DNA of 8,292 nt from Bacteroidaceae bacterium. Its GTDB lineage: Bacteria; Bacteroidota; Bacteroidia; Bacteroidales; Bacteroidaceae. Below, piece by piece: positions 7,169 to 8,292 of the stretch. The stretch covers positions 1-8,292 of the forward strand of contig JABUUA010000075.1 in assembly GCA_021443405.1 (NCBI GenBank), read 5' to 3'. Each line of letters opens with the position of its first letter. The first letter of the stretch is position 1. A program made the position numbers and the translations under genes. Under the pieces are notes generated by a model. The model was not told the DNA's origin. It worked only from the letters and a program-made list of their open reading frames with translations, and did no database searches.

Positions 7169-7591
7169 TCAGCCCATATACAGCACCCACCCGCGAGCTA
7201 CCTCGACAGAGTTGGCCGGCTTCCCATTCTCCACACGGCTCATAGCCATCACCAACGGAATCATCTGTTGGGCATTGAACGGGCAGATTTTATCGTCCTT
7301 TTCAAAGCGCGTGAGGACACAGACGCGGCGCAGATAGAGCGATGCCTCGTAGGCACCCAGCCCTGACGTCCAGCGGGCGACCAATTTCTCGAGCGTGTCA
7401 CATCCGCGACACGTTACGAAGATGCGAGCAACCACAAAGGCGGCGCGATAGCCCCACGCCATGTTCTCAAACTGGTAATACGTGCGATCAGTCTGACACG
7501 CACGGAGTCCCTGCCACAACTTTCCTGTGCGGCGAAGGTTCAGAGGGTTGCAGTTGCGCAACCCTCTGGTAGTGTTCGTCTGGCCTGTCAT
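7169..7591 (-). CDS. Phage 'structural protein P5'-like / putative muralytic protein
   Basis: The 140-residue product resembles a small Bacteroidetes and phage family often annotated 'structural protein P5' or virion protein. Seen here: RGLRNCNPLNLRR at 9-21 (family form GIRNNNPxNIR), a W-x-GL...Q-T-D segment at 26-35, YYQFENMAWGYRAAFVVAR at 38-56, a GCDTLEKLVARW segment at 63-74, and YLRRV at 86-90. In relatives this pattern belongs to phage virion proteins thought to act on peptidoglycan, but I know of no proof of activity for this branch. There is no signal peptide or membrane helix, so reaching the wall would need a holin-like route or lysis. The protein is rich in cysteine (C14, C32, C61, C64, C91, C103), including a CxxC at 61-64. 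It starts 4 nt after the tiny gene upstream, and its stop abuts the rodA stop with no gap. Codons 8-17 contain a perfect hairpin. Confidence is high that it is a gene and moderate on the family. Confidence 0.8.
   Translation of the reverse strand: MTGQTNTTRGLRNCNPLNLRRTGKLWQGLRACQTDRTYYQFENMAWGYRAAFVVARIFVTCRGCDTLEKLVARWTSGLGAYEASLYLRRVCVLTRFEKDDKICPFNAQQMIPLVMAMSRVENGKPANSVEVARGWVLYMG
7541..7568 (-). repeat. 11-bp perfect inverted repeat inside the start of the P5-like gene
   Basis: CAGAGGGTTGC at 7541-7551 is followed by a 6-nt loop and then its exact reverse complement GCAACCCTCTG at 7558-7568. In the mRNA this forms a GC-rich stem starting 23 nt after the P5-like start codon and covering codons 8-17, the conserved RGLRNCNPLN segment. 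No U-run follows, so a simple intrinsic terminator is not supported. It could limit translation of the last gene in the cassette or slow transcription, or it may be a chance product of the conserved motif. Confidence 0.75.
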
Positions 7592-7595
7592 GCGG

Positions 7596-7718
7596 TCAAG
7601 TCAGATTCGTCAGGATGTTACATGCGTCAGCAACTTGGCTTCCGCTGAATGCAGCCAACAGTGCCGACAACAGTTGCAGGAGGAAGGTGCGCAAAGCGCG
7701 CTTAGTTTCTGGTTTCAT
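7596..7718 (-). CDS. 40-residue putative membrane peptide (smalltalk-like)
   Basis: This is a short gene lying between the HU-like gene and the P5-like gene. From an ATG at 7718 it encodes 40 residues ending in TGA at 7596-7598. The peptide has a basic start (MKPETKR), a hydrophobic stretch at about 8-24 (ALRTFLLQLLSALLAAF), and a polar tail containing one cysteine (DAC at 31-33). It has an excellent Shine-Dalgarno sequence 6 nt before the ATG. It lies 16 nt after the HU-like stop and 4 nt before the P5-like start. In Bacteroidales, very small 'smalltalk' proteins of about 30 residues often sit directly downstream of HU-family genes and upstream of an amidase. The position, basic start, hydrophobic core and late cysteine fit that pattern, though this one is longer. 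Its function is unknown. A holin-like or small membrane-toxin role is a guess from shape and context only. Confidence 0.72.
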   Translation of the reverse strand: MKPETKRALRTFLLQLLSALLAAFSGSQVADACNILTNLT

Positions 7719-7724
7719 GATATG

Positions 7725-7732
7725 CCTCCTTT
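7725..7732 (-). promoter_or_regulatory. Strong Shine-Dalgarno site for the 40-residue peptide
   Basis: Read on the minus strand, AAAGGAGG (7732 to 7725) is followed by a 6-nt spacer and the ATG at 7718. This is near-perfect complementarity to the 16S rRNA 3' end at ideal spacing. No other gene in the window has such a site, and genes of this phylum usually lack one. It decides the start codon of the tiny gene. Confidence 0.8.
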
Positions 7733-7734
7733 CT

Positions 7735-8214
7735 TTAGTCGGTTACCACATTATCGCCTTCATTGGTGCCAGAGCCACCATCGATGGACACTTTCTCATC
7801 TTTGCGGGCCTCAGCCTGTGCCTTACGCGACGCCACGTAGTGGAACGACGCATCTTTGACAAGGGTGGTGAACAGCATGCTGGGCATGAGCTTCAACTTC
7901 ACGTCGTTGATCATCGCGGCTGAGAACCCTTCGGCAGTATCACTACCGGAACTACGGAGCGACACGTAGAAAGTGCCAAGTTCTCCCAGTTGTACGCGGT
8001 TGCCGAGAAGCAGCTGTTCGCGCAGACAGTCCACGGCCTCGGTGAGCACAGCCTGAATGGTGGCACGTGAGAAGCAAGAGCCGTGGTTGGCGATATGGCG
8101 GCTGAATTCGGTGAGTGACATCACCTCGGCATACTGAGCACGAGGATAGATCTTCTTGGCAGCAGCCATGTCTGAAGGGTTGCTGCAGGATACGAGACTG
8201 TAATTGATTGGCAT
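7735..8214 (-). CDS. HU family (HU-HIG type) DNA-binding protein
   Basis: The 159-residue product matches the Bacteroidetes-specific HU-related family. In this family an HU-like fold is preceded by an extra N-terminal segment and followed by a variable tail. Seen here: MPINYSLVSC at the start, YPRAQYAEVMSLTEFSRHIA at about 23-42, the helical region SRATIQAVLTEAVDCLREQL at 49-68, and the hallmark GNRVQLGELGTFYVSLRSSGSDTAEGF at 71-97, which corresponds to the core HU motif. A Lys/Met-rich strand at 105-113 follows. The tail (about 125-159) has a charged stretch and then a Gly/Ser/Asn/Asp-rich low-complexity end, probably disordered. It should bind DNA with little sequence specificity in the cytoplasm, but no target can be read from the sequence. 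It is the first gene of the minus-strand cassette. The ATG at 8214 is preceded by AT-rich sequence and gives the expected N-terminus. Confidence 0.9.
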   Translation of the reverse strand: MPINYSLVSCSNPSDMAAAKKIYPRAQYAEVMSLTEFSRHIANHGSCFSRATIQAVLTEAVDCLREQLLLGNRVQLGELGTFYVSLRSSGSDTAEGFSAAMINDVKLKLMPSMLFTTLVKDASFHYVASRKAQAEARKDEKVSIDGGSGTNEGDNVVTD

Positions 8215-8292
8215 AATTTTACTGTTTTTTGAGATTTATTGCTGTCCGGTAAAACTTTTTTGATGGCATAAATTTAGGGCTGACACTTCTGA

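Noticed and set aside
6088..7245. A 385-codon open frame on the plus strand overlapping rodA in another frame
   Set aside because: Its translation is dominated by His and Arg with no recognisable domain, and almost all of it lies inside clearly coding rodA. It is a by-product of GC-rich codon use.
8269..8276. TAAATTTA upstream of the HU-like gene as a possible -7 element on the minus strand
   Set aside because: It differs from TAnnTTTG at the last base, and the matching -33 element would lie beyond the window edge, so it cannot be confirmed.

Overview
The window looks like chromosomal DNA from a Bacteroidales bacterium, most likely a Prevotellaceae-type species. Three things point there: the long, phylum-typical RodA and MreC/MreD sequences, two promoters of the Bacteroidetes TTG...TAnnTTTG type, and a DUF4861 gene plus an HU/smalltalk-type cassette that are characteristic of this group. 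By eye the base composition is moderately GC-rich, a little over half. The species cannot be fixed from the sequence alone.

Layout: (1) Positions 1-652, minus strand: the first part of a secreted DUF4861 protein, cut by the left edge. (2) 653-819: a short divergent intergenic region carrying one canonical promoter for each direction. (3) 820-7168, plus strand: a compact run purH(N-terminal domain only)-mreB-mreC-mreD-mrdA-rodA. Gaps are 36, 4 and 39 nt, followed by overlaps of 4 and 20 nt, so the six genes can form one transcript from the promoter at 749-779. The last five encode the core of the rod-shape elongation machinery. MreB is the actin-like scaffold, MreC and MreD are the membrane link, MrdA (PBP2) is the transpeptidase and RodA is the glycan polymerase. 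The leading gene makes the IMP cyclohydrolase half of PurH without the AICAR transformylase half. (4) 7169-8214, minus strand: a three-gene cassette convergent with rodA. Its order is an HU-HIG-type DNA-binding protein, a previously unlisted 40-residue membrane peptide of smalltalk type behind a strong Shine-Dalgarno sequence, and a 140-residue protein resembling the phage 'structural protein P5' / muralytic-like family. (5) 8215-8292: the AT-rich upstream region of the HU-like gene, cut by the right edge.

The elongasome operon is conventional. The most unusual parts are the small cassette at the right (DNA-binding protein, tiny membrane peptide and phage-like wall-associated protein, with an 11-bp perfect hairpin near the start of the last gene) and the single-domain PurH at the head of the cell-shape operon.
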